Under the pieces are notes generated by a model, which ran no database searches, was not told where the DNA came from, and worked only from the letters and a program-made list of their open reading frames with translations. Source: Aquanectria penicillioides (lineage: Eukaryota; Ascomycota; Sordariomycetes; Hypocreales; Nectriaceae). Taken from it: 64,000 bases of DNA. Shown piece by piece: positions 1 through 11,433 of this stretch. How positions within the stretch are numbered: position 1 is the first letter of the stretch; each line of letters starts with the position of its first letter. The translations under genes were made by a program, and so were the position numbers. The DNA lies in contig PYIU01000008.1 of assembly GCA_003415625.1 (NCBI GenBank), positions 1,860,001-1,924,000 of the forward strand, in the 5' to 3' direction.

Positions 1-854
1 ATCGACATAACAACCTTCTGGCGTGGTCTCACATCCTTACCCACCCAAGTCTCATCAGCATTTGCACGGCGTTTATTTTTGGTTTGAATTTTTCTAGCGA
101 GGCTTGACCTCACGGTCGCTATGATCTGAGCTCTCGTAGCCACAAGAACATGGCAATTGGCGTTTTTTTTTTAATTTTTTTTTACAATTATCAAGAATGG
201 GATAAAAGGATACGAGAGGGCGCAAGCATCTTGGCATCGGCGGGTGATTACATGTTTATGCCTTCCATGGTAATGGCGGCTCAAAAGGGACGGGGTAGGG
301 GATACAGGGATACGGGGATACGGGGAAAGCAAATGAAAAGGGCAAAAACAGGAAATGGCATTCGGGTCTGATAGACAACCCATGGGATCGGGAAGGGATG
401 TGACAATCATGTTTTGCAATGCGATTTAGTACAGAAGAAGGTGGTGAGAATGTATTGACGGGAGGCCATGGGGCATGGCTACTCTCGATCAAGCAAAGGG
501 GTTTTAGGATTTGACTTGCGAGGGATAATTGAAGGCAAACATACATGATGCACAAACAACACATGCTGTTCCCTGTTCAAATATGATGTGACGTATTGTA
601 CGTGGGTTTTGATAAATATATTCGAACCAAATTCTAGTTGTGTCTTGAATTGTGCCCTGAATTATTGGGATGTCATGATTGCCCTGATCTATCTATCCCT
701 TCCTGTTTGACCCGGTTATTATTTATGGCACAACACCATGGGGGGTATCTATGCACATTGTCGTTTCATCCATCTGTGGGATAATCACTATGTATTCATA
801 CAACCAACTGCCACCATGGCAATTAAAACCAAATAATTGGTTTTTTTTTCATGC
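1..854. other. intergenic, 3' flank of vps72
   Basis: No supportable gene is seen here. The stretch holds T-rich runs (about 167-182 and 841-849) and low-complexity purine-rich sequence (about 280-345). The short open frames overlap one another on both strands, lack recognisable domains and look like chance. The right end is the 3' untranslated flank of the minus-strand vps72 gene. Confidence 0.6.
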
Positions 855-3800
855 TCATTTATTTGGCCACTTCAACTGAGGCGAGCTCCGGCTCGGGGGC
901 GTGGTTGTTACATGAGCTGAGGTTGGGGGAGGAGCAGCAATAGAGGTAGGAGTCTGAGTCTGAGTCTGACTCGGAGCAATAGCCAAAGCAACAGCCGGAG
1001 CAACGGTTGGAGTACTAGCTTGCGGTGTCGATTGTTTAGTCGGCTGCATAGCTGAAGCTGAAGCCGGAGCAAGAGCGGGAGCCGGCGCAGTTGCTACTGT
1101 TGTTACTGCTGTTGCCACTGGCTTTGGTGTTGGGACGACACGAGGAATAGTCGCCTGCTTTGCAGGAGTTGGTGTCGTAGTTGGGACTGCGACAGAAGGT
1201 TGAACAAGAACCTGAGCGGGCCTCACAGCTGCTGGGGTCGAAGTCGTGGGAGCAACAGGAGTAGCCGGGCTAACAGCAGCCGGAGCCGCGGTTGGAATCG
1301 TCTGGGATGCAAGACCTGGAGCCCGAGGCGTAGCTGGAACAAGACCTGGGACTGGAGCCGCGGTAAGGGGCGGCTTGGGCACAATAGGAGGAACAGCAGC
1401 TGTGGCGGCGGTGGGTGCGATAGCAGGCGTAGGCGTATGGGTTGGAGCAGGTTTGGCTGTAGGTACAGGCAGAGGAGGTGCTGGCCTAGCTATCGTTGGC
1501 ACGCTGCTTGGAGGCATCGGCTTCATCACGGGAGCCTTTGCGTCCGTCATAGTCACCTCCGGGACCTTGGCCTGCGCCGGTTGGCTTACGCTGGGCTGAG
1601 ACACGGGATGTTCTCCTGACTTCGTCTCGTCAGCCTTGCTGTCGAGAGGCTTCTTCTCCGCCTCGGCCAACGTCTTGGTTTCTGCATCCTTCTTCTCTTC
1701 GCTCGCCTTGGGCGTGCTCCTCTTCATATTGGGGTTTAAAAACCGGTCCGGGACGCCGCGGGCCGCCAGGGAGCCGCTGCCAACCCACGCGTTGAGAATC
1801 TTGCTGAAGCGGTACTCGTTGCGACACAAGCGCTGTATCTCACGGTACGCGTATGCATTGTAGTATGGCAAACCAGTTTTGGGATCCCGGTATCGAGCCG
1901 GGTGGTTTGTGATGACACAAAGGGGTACAGGAGTTGGTTCTTCGAGGCGGAAATGTTAGCATTGCATTCGGTTCTCTGAGCTTGAGGGGAACCTCGGAGA
2001 GTGGACTTACTGGCAAGCTTGGTCATCTTGCGGCCAAAGAGGATTTGTGTCTGAATGTTGCGATCCTTGATGGCATTTTCGTCAAAGTTCTGGAAAATGA
2101 TAGAGTTACGTGCGCCGGTAGAGGGCTGAGGCGGTTGAGGAGGCTCGGGCGCTTGCGATGAAGGGTCTGGGTTGGTGGATTTGGCTGACGCCATGGGAGG
2201 GTTAGGAACAGGTTGAACCTGTGCGTCTTTGGCAGGAGTTGGATTGGAGGAGGAGATTAAAGTTGTAGTTGGCGTTGCAGTTGGAGTGGGAGCAGAGATG
2301 GGAGCAGAGATGGGAGTAGAGAGAGGCGTTGAGGTAGATGCAGGCATAGCAGGAACGGGTTTTGGAGGCGCAAGAGTAGCGAGAGGTATCTGCGGAGTCG
2401 GGGCGGCGACGCTGGATAGGGCTGGAGGAACAGACCCTTGGGATGTATTCGGAGGAGCTAATACATTGGACTTGGATGTACCGGAGCTGAAGCCCATCAT
2501 GGACGGATGAGCACCATTGACGCTTATGCCTGGTGGAGGAGCGAGCATCGGTGGTGCGAGTACGCCAGATGGCTTCGAGTCGGGAGGTCGCGATAGTCCT
2601 GGTGGAGGAGTGAGGACGGATTGTTGAGTGTCTGGAGGCAGGATCGGGGATGGAGACGGAGCTGCCAGGCCACCGGTAGGAGGCGGGGGCGGGGGCGCAG
2701 GTGCAGCTAAACCACTTGTCGGAGGAGGAGGAGGAGGAGGAGGAGGAGCAGACGGAGCAGCGAGACCACTTGGAGCGGATGGTGATGGTGATGGTGATGG
2801 TGATGGTGGTGGTGGTGGAGGTGGAGGCATCGCCATCAGTCGTGGTGGCTCATCCATCTTCGTAGGCGCATCATCAGGAACCTCAGAACTCGGAGGGGTT
2901 GAAGTTTCAACCGGCTTTGCTGGAGTCTCCTCAACCTTGATGGGAACGGTTGAATCGCCTTCTTTGGGTGCCGGAATAGGAGAGGCATCACACGGCGGCG
3001 CTTGTGCTTGTGGCGGTTGATCAAGCTCGGCCTTTGGCTTGGTGGCATCATCACCAGTTACTGGTGTCTTATCCTTGTTATCCCCTTTGCTGGCCACTTT
3101 GTCTGCCTCTTTCCCCTCTGGTTTGGCTTCCGAGCTCTCTTCCTCGTCCTTGTCTTTGCCTTTGCCCTTCCCTTTCCCTTTCCCTTTCTCTTTATTCTTG
3201 TCAACCCTCTCTCGTTTCTTCTTCGCTGGCTCTTCCACAACCATATTTCTCCCCATCCACTCGCCAATGCCGCTCCAAAACGTTATCACGGGGCCTTTGA
3301 GCGTCCTCTCATTAAGAGCTGCCAGCTTCGCGCGTCTCTCTTCTTCGCGCTGCTTCTCTGCCTCCTCCCAGCGGTTCAGGCTCTTGCTGTTGCGCTTCTC
3401 CACAATCGCAGCCTCGCGAAGGCGCTCCTCCTGAGTCATCGGGGGCTTCTTAAGCGCCTCAAGACGTGCAGCCTTCTTCTGCATCTGCGCAAGCTGTTTC
3501 AGTCGCTTGGCCTCTCGTTCCACCATCTGCAGGTGCAGCTGCTCCTTGGATAACCGAGTTGTTTTGCGCGACGAGGCGCGAGTCGGCATGTCAGCCGGCG
3601 ACGGTAGCCACGAGGTTCGCTCCGACTTCTTCTTGGGGCGTGGAGCGGGAGCTGGAGCTTTCGTGCCGGATGTTGTGGGATCGATCCGCACCTTTTTGCG
3701 GAACTTGGCTGGAATGGCTTCCTGAGCTTTGCGTTTACGCTGGGCGGCGCGGCGCTCCTTGGCCTGCTTTTCCAGCTCCTTTTCGCCCTCGAGGTCATCG

Positions 3801-4159
3801 TCGGCATTGTTGTTGTTGTTGCTGTTGTCGTCCTCATCATCCGATGAGCCCATGTTCACATCCGAACCTCCATCATCCACATCTGTGAACCCTTGATCGT
3901 TTTCGTCTTCGGCGAAGAGCAACTCGAGGTCCGAATCGGGTTCCTCGTTGGCGAGCATCGACTTCATCCGGTTTCCGGCCGTAGACCGGCGTTGACGCGT
4001 CGTGGCGAGCCATTCGACCTGCGTCTCTGTGTTTTCTGGGCTGTCGGAATTGCTCGTGCGACCGTTGCCTGTGTCGCTGTCACTGTCGCTGTCGCTGTCG
4101 CTGGACGAGTCGGGGGATCGGGACTCGTCCTTCTCTGAGGGCTTGGATTCCAAATCCAT
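855..4159 (-). CDS. vps72: Vps72/Swc2 (YL1 family), SWR1 chromatin-remodelling complex subunit
   Basis: In the YL1 family this protein binds H2A.Z-H2B dimers within the nuclear SWR1 complex, which exchanges H2A for H2A.Z at promoters. The gene has two exons, 4159-2011 and 1939-855 on the minus strand. The 71-nt intron (2010-1940) has donor GTAAGT, a GCTAAC branch point and an AAG acceptor, giving 1077 aa. The N-terminus (about 11-30) is a Ser-Asp acidic repeat. The YL1 N-terminal signature TRQRRSTAGNRMKSML at about 54-69 is followed by acidic, basic and coiled regions. The intron joins ...MTKLA to KPTPVPLCVITNHPARYRD, which restores the YL1_C domain (about 717-785) running through LPYYNAYAYREIQ and WVGSGSLAARGVPDRFL. 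The middle (about 400-690) is Pro-rich with polyproline runs. The last 290 residues are Pro/Ala/Thr-rich low complexity, an unusual extension beyond YL1_C. The identification is firm because the domain crosses the predicted splice junction in frame. Confidence 0.93.
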
Positions 4160-4892
4160 CGTTATATCGTCCGTTGTGGGGGAAACAGGCTCACAAGTAA
4201 AGGAGCTCCCATGGCCCTCCGCGCGGAAGCGAATTTGCGGGTGGTTTCCTAATTTTCGGCGCAGTGAAGGGCGCCGGTGGCAGAAAGACGCGTTCGTTTG
4301 GAGGAGAAGAGTAAATTTTTGGTCGCTGACATCACGAAACCATGTGACAGCCTATTATCACCAACACCAGCATTTGTGTCATGACTACGCCACACCAAAA
4401 CTCTTTCAGCCACATGTATATTGCAGAAAGGGAAGAGGCAAGATTGGAGAGTGGGAGAGATCTGGAGAGTTGAAATAATCAATCAAATCTAATAAAACGC
4501 GCAAGATGACTGTGTCATTATCTGCATTTCCCAGGGTGGGAATTCTATCTGTTCTTGTGGTACCCATCGCCCTAGGTCCGTTTCTCATCAAATCCAACGC
4601 CGTTGCTCAACATGCCTGGTCCTGAACCAACCCATCACCTCCCGTATGCATAATATGCAAATGTATATGTATATGAGTGTGATATAATCGGCTATGCCGA
4701 CTATGAAAGTACTCCATCCTAAACAAAACCTGAACAAAACCTAAATAAAACTTGAAACGCCAAACACATTTGCTGCAGAGCTCACTGACTCAAGACGCAG
4801 CTGATATTGAATCGCAAACTGCCAAAAATTTTGCCCTCCTATCGGGGGCCTTTCATGTTGAATGCCAGTCTCCATGGTTGGGTCCTGGATGA
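4160..4892. other. intergenic between vps72 and atg15
   Basis: Both flanking genes lie on the minus strand, so this 733-bp gap holds the vps72 promoter and 5' UTR (right of 4160) and the atg15 3' UTR. The stretch around 4640-4770 is AT-richer, with TATATG-type repeats and repeats of aacaaaacctgaacaaaacc. No gene is seen. Confidence 0.6.
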
Positions 4893-6806
4893 TCAAATTT
4901 CATCCGGTAAAAACTCATGGTCCTCTCCTTCCCACTCCTTGCAGGCTCCAAACCAGTTTCGGTGCTTACACTTGCGTTCTGGGGGTGAGGCAGTAGCAGG
5001 TGCAGTGGAAGTAGCCGTGGGAACTGCGGTGATGGATGGTAGAGTACTTGGGCTGGGCTCTGCACCAGTCGATGTGGGAATTTCGTCCCGGCACCCCCAG
5101 AATCTGCCTGGGGTCTTGCAGCTAGAGGTGGAGGCGGAGATGGAGGTTGAACTTGGTGTGGTGTCAGGATCGACAGTAGTGGTAACAGCAGTCGTAGTCT
5201 TATCCTTGCAACCGAACCATCCAGGAGTCTTGCACGTAGACGTGGATGATGTAATTGTGGTTGTGGTTGTGGTAGGTGTTGGACCAGTAGTGGTTTCGTC
5301 AAGACATCCCCACCATCCGGGAGTCTTGCAAGTGGCGGTTCGAGTGCGTGTCATGGTTGTGGTGGTACTTGCCGATGTGGTAGTATCAGTTCCGTTGCTC
5401 TCGTACATCTTCCACTGGGCACAGTCTCGACACTCTGGCGTGCGCTTGCATTCTGGGACGTCGTCATACTTGGTGATAACATCGTCAATGACCGACCGGA
5501 TTCGATGGGTACCAATACCAACCCGCCACCCCTTATCGGCAACCACATCGTAGACACACTCGTATCCAGTGTGACACGCAGATTCCATTGCGTACCCGGC
5601 GAAAGAGCATGAAGCGGTGGCTCCATTGCAAGTGCCGATATAGACAGGGTCCGCGGTGTGCCCGAAGTGGTACGATCCAGTGAACTCCCGGACCTGGGGG
5701 AATCTGGGATTGGCACCGGGAGGAACAGGTAGGCCGAGCCTAGTGGCAGGGAGGGCCTCTGGAACAGCCTCAAAAGTCACGACAGGTAGGCCGTATGTCA
5801 ATCCCAACATCGAGGTGATGGCTCCGCCGAGTGAGTGGCCAGTCAGCCAGACCATCGCGTTCGGATAAAGCTCCGTGACATTGGAGAAGAGCTCGCGAGC
5901 AGCAGTGTAGTAGCGGTGCTCCTCTCTCAGTGCCTGGCTGACGCATGTGTTGTTGCATGCGTAAGTATCAGTGGCACAGTCGCAGACTTGATGCCAAGTC
6001 CACTGGCCCTGTTGGGCGCAGCAGCAGCTGAAGAAGAGGTTATCGTTCTCTTTATCATTGGTAGTGGTCCCCTCGCCATCAAAGACAGCCATAGACGTGC
6101 CCTTGAGGCCAATGACAATAGTAGAATTTGTTTCGTCGGCAAAGACGTGGCCGCGGAGGCCATCACCCTCCCATCCGAAATCGGCGCTCCGGTTGAAGGG
6201 CCGGCCAACCTCTTCCCAATCGGCCTCAGTGTCGTTGTGTACATAGGCGTTGGCAGTCATCTTGGCCATAGCCAAGACTGTCTCCTTATCGGTGATGTCG
6301 GGGGACGAGACCTCGTCGAGGGTCCAGGCCGAGGCATCGAGGACGGCGGCGAAGCCCTGCCTGCGGGACGTGGCTACTATGGGGTCCACAACAGAAGGCC
6401 TCCGGTCGACCATGCGCTCGATTGTCGTGGCACGGCTCTTTGCCTTGAGGGGAAAGATTTCTTGTTCATCGTAGCCATCTTCGGCGGCCAAGTAAACCCG
6501 TGACTTGTCGTGGACGACGTCCCTCTTGCGATGAAGTTGGGGATGCCGATAAGTGCCGTGATGGAAGATGTGCCGGAGCGAGAAGACATGCTCGGCGGGA
6601 GCGGGGGTTTCGGGCTTCGAAGGAATGGCAGGGCCCGGGGGAAGTAGGATATCGTCGCTCAGGTGGCGGGCGCTGTTGTCGGCGGAGACCGACGTTGGGG
6701 CAAAGGCGAGGAACGATAAGAGGAGAGCGGCCGTGACTCGGGCGGTTGAGGCACACTTGAAGCCAGCCGGCCGGGGCTGATGCGACGTCATGGTGGTGTT
6801 TACCAT
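4893..6806 (-). CDS. atg15: Atg15, autophagic-body lipase (class 3 lipase)
   Basis: This is a single-exon gene of 637 aa. Atg15 is a phospholipase that reaches the vacuole through multivesicular bodies and breaks down autophagic-body membranes. Residues 23-42 form the N-terminal signal anchor. The lipase core runs to about residue 450. The nucleophile elbow GHSLGG places Ser325. Asp386 (HTADPVYIG) and His434 (GTHRI) complete the probable catalytic triad. The Cys-rich stretches around 261-288 and 392-460 match the family. Several NxT/NxS sequons fit a luminal protein. After residue 475 the tail alternates Thr/Ser-rich linkers with four Cys modules of the type CKTPGWFGC, at about 493, 525, 563 and 613. 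Two start codons are possible (M1 and M6), both upstream of the anchor. The gene is divergent from pob3, 970 bp away. Confidence 0.93.
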   Translation of the reverse strand: MVNTTMTSHQPRPAGFKCASTARVTAALLLSFLAFAPTSVSADNSARHLSDDILLPPGPAIPSKPETPAPAEHVFSLRHIFHHGTYRHPQLHRKRDVVHDKSRVYLAAEDGYDEQEIFPLKAKSRATTIERMVDRRPSVVDPIVATSRRQGFAAVLDASAWTLDEVSSPDITDKETVLAMAKMTANAYVHNDTEADWEEVGRPFNRSADFGWEGDGLRGHVFADETNSTIVIGLKGTSMAVFDGEGTTTNDKENDNLFFSCCCAQQGQWTWHQVCDCATDTYACNNTCVSQALREEHRYYTAARELFSNVTELYPNAMVWLTGHSLGGAITSMLGLTYGLPVVTFEAVPEALPATRLGLPVPPGANPRFPQVREFTGSYHFGHTADPVYIGTCNGATASCSFAGYAMESACHTGYECVYDVVADKGWRVGIGTHRIRSVIDDVITKYDDVPECKRTPECRDCAQWKMYESNGTDTTTSASTTTTMTRTRTATCKTPGWWGCLDETTTGPTPTTTTTTITSSTSTCKTPGWFGCKDKTTTAVTTTVDPDTTPSSTSISASTSSCKTPGRFWGCRDEIPTSTGAEPSPSTLPSITAVPTATSTAPATASPPERKCKHRNWFGACKEWEGEDHEFLPDEI

Positions 6807-7776
6807 AGAAGGTCTATGGGGTCGGAAGGCTCTGGGTGAGATGGCAGGAAAGATGCATCGATGATGGGGAAGCGGGTGGGAGTGTAAGGATATACCGATG
6901 ACGAGGCAAGCAGAAGTGAGGAAGAGAGAGTCAGGATCGGAGCGACGGAGAGATGCGGAGGATAGCCAACTGATGTTGTCATACCTGGCACGCGGGCGCT
7001 ATCGCCGCCAGTGGAGCAATGCCGAAAGGGTTCGTGGGAGGAGGTACCCGGGTGCCTGGAGTCTGAAAGCTGCCTAACTGACGCGATAGAGTACCTGTTG
7101 GGGAGAAGTACCTGCAGGCGTTGGTCGCAGCGCTGATCTACATGTCTCCGTATTTTGCACTAATGATTCGCGCTAGAAGGGCTGCGGTCCCCGTCGTCGT
7201 GGATACCTGGCCGCCTCAGCAAGGCACATGTGACCCATGGGCGAGGTTGAGCGGTACCTGGGAGATACGTTGGGGTCAAACCGCCCTCCCGCGGGTTTAC
7301 TAGGGCGGGTCCCAGGCACCCAGGTACCTCGGGCCTCCTCCAGCAAACTCTAACTCCCGTCCGTTTCAGTGGCTCATGCGCCCATCTCTACCCCCTGTTA
7401 AGCGGCGCCAGCGCTGTCTTGCAGCACCTCCACGGCACTGATTCGCCCCTACGTGGTACGTTCCTCGCTCCCTCTGTGGTCTGGCGACACTGAGTTATAG
7501 TGGTTCACGGGGTGAGCGCGCACGCAAGGAGCCCACAGTGCTGCAGCCCACGGCGCTTTTTGGAGTGGGCGGCCGTGGCGTGGCGCGTGTCTTTGGCGCG
7601 CCGACCGCGAAAGCTTGCAGCTCGGCCAGGCTACTCCGTACGTCTCGCTCAAATTTCGAGTTTGGGGATCGCATCTCTTCGACGTCGCAAACCGGTGAGA
7701 GCCTGTCCCTCCCGCCTCGTCACTCTTTCTCTCCCATCGATAAAGTCCCGGACTCTTTGGGGGCCTTGAAGTCGCC
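6807..7776. promoter_or_regulatory. divergent promoter region, atg15 / pob3
   Basis: This 970-bp region separates two divergent start codons and must hold both promoters. It contains several GGTACCTGG-like words (near 7043, 7090, 7115, 7252 and 7322). A near-perfect 19-bp inverted repeat lies at 7041-7059 and 7312-7330. No convincing open frame is seen. The region just before pob3 (about 7690-7740) is C/T-rich, as is common at fungal transcription starts. Confidence 0.6.
7041..7330. repeat. inverted-repeat-flanked segment in the atg15-pob3 promoter
   Basis: The arm gaggtacccgggtgcctgg at 7041-7059 is matched in reverse complement by ccaggcacccaggtacctc at 7312-7330, with one mismatch in 19. 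The spacer is about 250 bp. It could be a small MITE-like insertion or a pair of regulatory palindromes. No clear target-site duplication was found. Confidence 0.45.
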
Positions 7777-9688
7777 ATGACTGCCATGTGAGTTTTCTCT
7801 CGCCCGCCTTCCCCCCCAATTCTTGCCATCCTCTCCTTCGTCAGCCGGTCGGCAAGGAGTTGGGCCATGAACCCGGATTCCAGCACCCAGCATCCCAGCG
7901 TTCCGGCTAACCATCACCTCCCCATCACAGCGAGAGCTTCGACAACATCTACTTGGACCTCTCCAAGGAGAGCGGCAAGTGCAGATTCGCCGAGACTGGT
8001 TTCGGTTGGAAGCCTTCATCGGGCGGCGACACCTTCACCCTCGACCACGCCAACATCTCGGGCGCTCAATGGAGCCGCGCCGCGAAGGGCTACGAGATCA
8101 AGATCCTCCAGCGCGCCAACTCCACCATCATCCAGCTCGACGGTTTCCAGCAGGAGGACTACGACCGCCTCGCAAAGGTCTTCAAGAACTGGTATAGCAC
8201 CGCTCTCGAGAACAAGGAGCATGCCCTGCGTGGATGGAACTGGGGCAAGGCCGAATTCTCGAAGTCGGAGCTCACATTCTCGGTCCAGAACCGACCGGCC
8301 TTTGAGCTCGCATACTCTGAGATTGGAAACACCAACCTCGCTGGTCGAAATGAAGTCGCCGTCGAAATGGCACTGCCCCAAACTGCAGCCGCCGACACTG
8401 GGGCCAACCCTCAGCTAGGAGGCGCTCGCTCAAAGGGCACCAAGGCCGCTGGTGGTCGTGACCAGCTTGTCGAGATGCGCTTCTACATTCCAGGAACCAC
8501 TACTCGCAAAGAAGCCGAGGGTGAGGAGGCTGGCAGCGAGAACGGCGAGGAGGAGAAGAACGCTGCTACCATCTTCTACGAGACGCTCATCGACAAGGCT
8601 GAGATTGGCGAGACTGCAGGCGACACCATCGCCACTTTCTTGGATGTCCTTCATCTCACACCCAGAGGTCGTTTCGATATCGACATGTACGAAGCTTCGT
8701 TCCGTCTCCGCGGAAAAACGTACGACTACAAGATCCAGTACGAGGCCATCAAGAAGTTTATGGTTCTTCCCAAGCCCGACGACGTGCATTGCATGCTTTG
8801 CATAGGTCTTGACCCGCCCCTGCGCCAAGGTCAGACCCGATACCCCTTCGTTGTTATGCAGTTTAAGAAAGACGAGGAGGTCACCATCGACCTCAACCTC
8901 AATGAGGATGAGCTCAAGAGTAAGTACCAGGACAAGCTGGACCCTCACTACGAGGAGCCACTGCACCACGTCGTCACCAAGATCTTCCGTGGCCTGGCCA
9001 ACAAAAAGATTTCTTCCCCTGCCAAGGACTTTATCACGTATGTATCCCCGGCCCCTTGTCGCCCCCAGTCTGCGACTGACCATTACGATATAGACACCGC
9101 AACCAGTACGGCATCAAGTGTTCCATCAAGGCTAGCGAGGGTTTCCTGTACTGCTTAGAAAAGGCATTCATGTTTGTTCCCAAGCCTGCGACTTATATTG
9201 CCTACGAACAGACCCAGTCTGTTACCTTCTCGCGTGTCAGCGGTGCCGTCTCGGCTCTCTCCACCTTTGATATCACCGTGCTCCTCAAGAACGGCGCCGG
9301 TTCATCTCAGTTCAGCAACATTAGTCGTGAGGATCTTAAGGCCCTCGAGAGCTTCTTCAAGCTCAAGGGCTTGCGAGTTAAGAATGAGATCGACGAGGAT
9401 GCCAACCTGCTAGCGGCTGCTCTCCGCGAGCAGGACATGGATGACTCTGAGGATGAGGTCGTCGGTGTCAAGGCCGACCGAGGCTCTGCCGATGAGGACG
9501 AGGAGAGCGTGGATGAGGATTTCCAGGCCGATAGCGAGAGTGATGTTGCGGAGGAGTACGACAGCAACCACGACAGTTCGGGCTCGGGCAGTGATGAGAG
9601 CGGCGTCGATGACGATGATGAGGATATGGACGAGGACGAAGAGGACGAAGAGGAAGAGCGACCCAAGAAGAAGAAGAAGACGGGTTAA
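7777..9688 (+). CDS. pob3: Pob3, FACT histone chaperone subunit (SSRP1-like)
   Basis: With Spt16, Pob3 forms the nuclear FACT complex, which loosens and rebuilds nucleosomes during transcription and replication. There are three exons: 7777-7787, 7931-9037 and 9094-9688, giving 570 aa. The tiny first exon (MTA plus two bases) ends at donor GTGAGT and rejoins at 7931 in frame as MTAIESFDNIYLDL, the usual family N-terminus. The second intron (9038-9093) has GTATGT and ATAG and restores DFITHRNQYGIKCSIKASEG. The core carries the SSRP1/Pob3 pleckstrin-like domains (about 1-480). The tail (about 480-570) is very acidic and ends in a KKKKK basic patch. No HMG box is present, as expected for fungi, where Nhp6 supplies it. 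Length and exon joins agree with the family. Confidence 0.95.
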
Positions 9689-11391
9689 GCATAATATTTA
9701 GGTAGGGTCTGTTTCTTTTGAACATAATGAGAGGCCAGGACGCACTACACCACCATATCTAGTCAAGGGTTGAGAGATAGCTGGGATGATGAGAAGCCGA
9801 GGTCCGGGGAAAATCTTGGTTTGAGATCAAAGAGGGACGAAATGGCGTTTAGGCTGGAAAGACGGTCACCACATGCTCGCAATCGAAATCGAAACCGCTA
9901 TTTTACAATCACCATTACACCGTCGTCGTACAATCACATATGGGTTTCGTGTAGGAGTAGTAAGTGGCGGAAATAGGAGCATGACGGAGGAAGGGGCAGC
10001 AGTAGCAAATGCAGATGCAACTTCCCGAAACTTTTTTTTTTTTCACCCTTTCATCTTGTTGGGAAGTAATTATCTCTTTTCCCTTTTCTCTTGTCGCCCT
10101 GGGAGAGGGAAGGAAAAAAAAAAAACCAGAAAAAACAAACGAGGGATGGTACCGAAACATGATTGGACAAAGAAGGTTGTCAATTGCAGATTGTGTTCCT
10201 GGGCTTGGTCAGGATGGTAGTATTCGGCAATTGCCATTGTTGATGTTGCGTCTCTGGACAAGCCAGGTTTCTTGGGGCTTAGGCCTGCAATCTCCAAGAG
10301 CTGCAGGGATAAGGACTTGAGCTGCCGGATCGAGCTCGGATTGCGGGGACAGGAGAAAGAGAGAGGGCGAGAGAGAGAAAAACAGACAGCGACCTGCAGA
10401 CCGAGGTTATAGGCCGGATTGGACTTGGGCTGGGCTAGGCTGGAGTTGACGTTCGGGGGTCAAGTTTTCAGCCGCGTATATCTCTGTTCTAGGTAAGCAA
10501 CAAACGGAAAAAGAAAAGAAACCACGTCCCTGGCCCGAAATCTTCCTGTGTTAGTCGCTGCGTTGGCGATCCGAACCACCAACTTAACAACTCGTCTAAC
10601 CCGTTACAACCCGGTGACTGGGCTACGATCAAAGAGGGCAAACGAAGAGAACAAGAAGAAACAGGAAGGGCCAATTTTGGAGAAAAGACCCAGGTTCTCT
10701 CTCCACGTCTCCCGTCTTTCCTCTTGACTTTTAACCAACCCCCTCCCTTCCCTCTTTGGTACCCATCCACAACGCAACCCCTCGGGTCTCAAACGCACAT
10801 CAAACGACGTCGATCAGAACGGAACGCTGCCATGCGGGATGCGTAAGAGGCGGTCGGAAAGAAAGAGCGCGGGCTCGGGCTCGTGCGTCATCAAACGCCT
10901 GTCTTGCACGCTTCCTACGCACGCACGCCCAACGCACGTAGTCGCCGATCATTTTCGCTTCCTGCCCGTCGATCTTCCAGGACTTCAGGTGAATCCGGGG
11001 AGAACCAACTAAGGCGGGCATGGAGCCTAAAAGGGAGGGGGGTGTGTATGTTGTATGACGACTCGGGAGGACGGAAGCGGCCGTCTGAATCGCGTCATGT
11101 GCAGGCTGTGATGGCCCGTCTTGGGGGGCATGAGTCGAAGTGGCATGGCCGATGGATAGGTGTAGATAGGCAGGTATGGAGAGGCACGAGAGGCACGAGA
11201 GGTACAGAAGGGGAGGGGGGGGGAGACCGGAGAGAGGGGATAGGAGAAGGGTATTGTGCTCCATGCGGGTTGCGACCTGGGGAAAACAGTAAGAGATCGG
11301 CGGTCTTTGTGGGTGGGGAGGGGAGTGTATGGAAAAGGTAGGGGGAAAAGGCAGAGAGGACAGCCGCCCGTCTACCTACTCGGTAATAAAT

Positions 11392-11433
11392 GTGATGGGT
11401 GATGAGTGATGGGTGATGAGTGATGGGTGATGG
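11392..11433. repeat. 7-bp tandem repeat GTGATGR
   Basis: Six consecutive copies of a 7-bp unit alternate mostly between gtgatgg and gtgatga, with a partial copy following. This is a simple minisatellite in intergenic DNA. Confidence 0.85.

Noticed and set aside
1200..1619. Open frames on the plus strand opposite vps72
   Set aside because: They are shadows of the Pro/Ala-rich coding strand. Low-complexity GC-rich coding DNA opens antisense frames; no domain is seen.
2628..3020. Gly-rich plus-strand frame (GGGGG runs)
   Set aside because: It is antisense to the polyproline segment of Vps72, so the Gly runs are a reflection of Pro codons.
5835..6503. 222-residue plus-strand open frame
   Set aside because: It lies entirely antisense to the conserved atg15 lipase domain and has no recognisable motif.
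8430..9083. 217-residue minus-strand open frame
   Set aside because: It is antisense to pob3 exon 2 and overlaps the splice junction; no domain.
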